In this document: in pieces, positions 63,336 to 64,000 of the stretch
Position numbering within the stretch: the stretch's first letter is position 1
Layout: the number at the start of each line of letters is the position of its first letter
Assembly: GCA_947466965.1 (NCBI GenBank)
Contig: CANIFU010000008.1
Location: forward strand, 1 to 64,000
Length of the DNA: 64,000 nucleotides
DNA from: Bacteroidota bacterium
GTDB lineage: Bacteria > Bacteroidota > Bacteroidia > 2-12-FULL-35-15
Direction of reading: 5' to 3'
Translations under genes and position numbers: made by a program
The notes under the pieces: generated by a model
Databases searched by the model: none
What the model saw: only the letters and a program-made list of their open reading frames with translations
What the model was told of the DNA's origin: nothing

Positions 63336-64000
63336 CTAAAGTAAAACACTTCCTAATAATAATGATGCAACAGAAAAATAAATAATCAATCCGGTAATAT
63401 CCACAAGCGTTGCAACGAATGGAGCAGATGAAACAGCTGGATCGAATCCGAATCGTTTCAGGATCAATGGAAATAGAGAACCAATAATATTTCCCCATAA
63501 AACAACACCGATTAGTGAAGTACCAACAGTTAATGCAATTTCAAGCCAGTGCGGACCATAAATAGTTGTGAATTGCGACCATGCTGCAACTCTTAAAAAT
63601 CCAATGATTCCAAGTATCAATCCTAAAACAAATCCAACTTTAATTTCTCTTTTTATAATTGTCCACCAGTTACGGATCGTTATTTCCCCTAATGCGAGCG
63701 CTCGAATTACTAATGTAGATGCCTGAGATCCGGTGTTTCCTCCACTGGAAATAATTAAAGGAACAAATAACGAAAGGATCACCACTTTTGCAATTTCATT
63801 TTCGAAAAATCCCATTGCGGTTGCGGTTAATGTTTCTCCTAAAAATAATATGACCAACCATCCCGCTCGTTTTTTCAATATGCCCCAAATCGACATGTTC
63901 ATATAAGGTTCATCCAAGGCCTCCATACCTCCCATACGTTGCAAATCTTCGGTTTCTTCTTCCCGTCTAACATCCACAATGTCGTCAATCGTGATTCTTC
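63336..64000 (-). CDS. mgtE: Magnesium transporter MgtE, C-terminal part
   Basis: The frame is open through the right edge (RITIDDIVDVRREEETED), so this is the C-terminal half; the track's start at 63977 is internal. It shows the end of the second CBS region, then the five-helix membrane domain: WLVILFLGETLTATAMGFFE, SLFVPLIISSGGNTGSQAST (the conserved GGNxGxQ), and RFGFDPAVSSAPFVATLVDI with the selectivity Asp. Mg2+ channel gated by cytoplasmic Mg2+. Inner membrane. Confidence 0.95.
   Translation of the reverse strand, partial: RITIDDIVDVRREEETEDLQRMGGMEALDEPYMNMSIWGILKKRAGWLVILFLGETLTATAMGFFENEIAKVVILSLFVPLIISSGGNTGSQASTLVIRALALGEITIRNWWTIIKREIKVGFVLGLILGIIGFLRVAAWSQFTTIYGPHWLEIALTVGTSLIGVVLWGNIIGSLFPLILKRFGFDPAVSSAPFVATLVDITGLIIYFSVASLLLGSVLL

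Overview
The window comes from a Bacteroidota chromosome (AT-rich). Indicators are secreted proteins ending in type A or type B Por/type IX secretion sorting domains, TAnnTTTG-type promoter elements, lipoprotein LptC, a complete mreBCD-mrdA-rodA cluster, and almost no Shine-Dalgarno sequences outside one mobile region. I cannot name a genus.

Layout. 1-6.8 kb: tail of an efflux adaptor, tsaB, a YD-repeat-like protein, a DUF255 thioredoxin-fold protein, a LEA14-like lipoprotein and an M20 dipeptidase. 7.2-13.6 kb: three tandem type-B-sorted surface proteins, two of them choice-of-anchor-L paralogues. 13.7-20.5 kb: gpmI, an orphan histidine kinase, a SOUL protein, two microproteins missed by the ORF track, and a MoxR-like ATPase plus VWA pair. 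20.5-20.95 kb: a pirin gene remnant and a terminator abutting a sequence that resembles a tRNA 3' end.

20.9-37.2 kb is the accessory part. A tightly packed minus-strand unit encodes three type-A-sorted surface proteins, an unrecognised 255-aa protein and a putAbiC-like phage abortive-infection protein. Divergent from it are a SIR2-like gene with an RteC-like partner, then a run of small coiled-coil, acidic and zinc-finger genes, then a large serine recombinase whose reading frame runs into an intact tRNA-Phe. I infer that some or all of this is an integrated island carrying defence-type genes. The left boundary is uncertain.

37.3-64 kb is core chromosome. coaX, an outer-membrane protein, lptC, a small membrane protein, a CBS/CorC protein and a PpiD/SurA-like foldase form an envelope-biogenesis stretch. 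The mre/mrd rod-shape cluster and purH follow, separated by a minisatellite. Then come a MacB-type permease, a fatty acid desaturase, mfd, fbp, a GNAT enzyme, aspartate kinase, a serA-like dehydrogenase, a RAYT-type transposase flanked by palindromes, and the C-terminal part of mgtE at the window edge.
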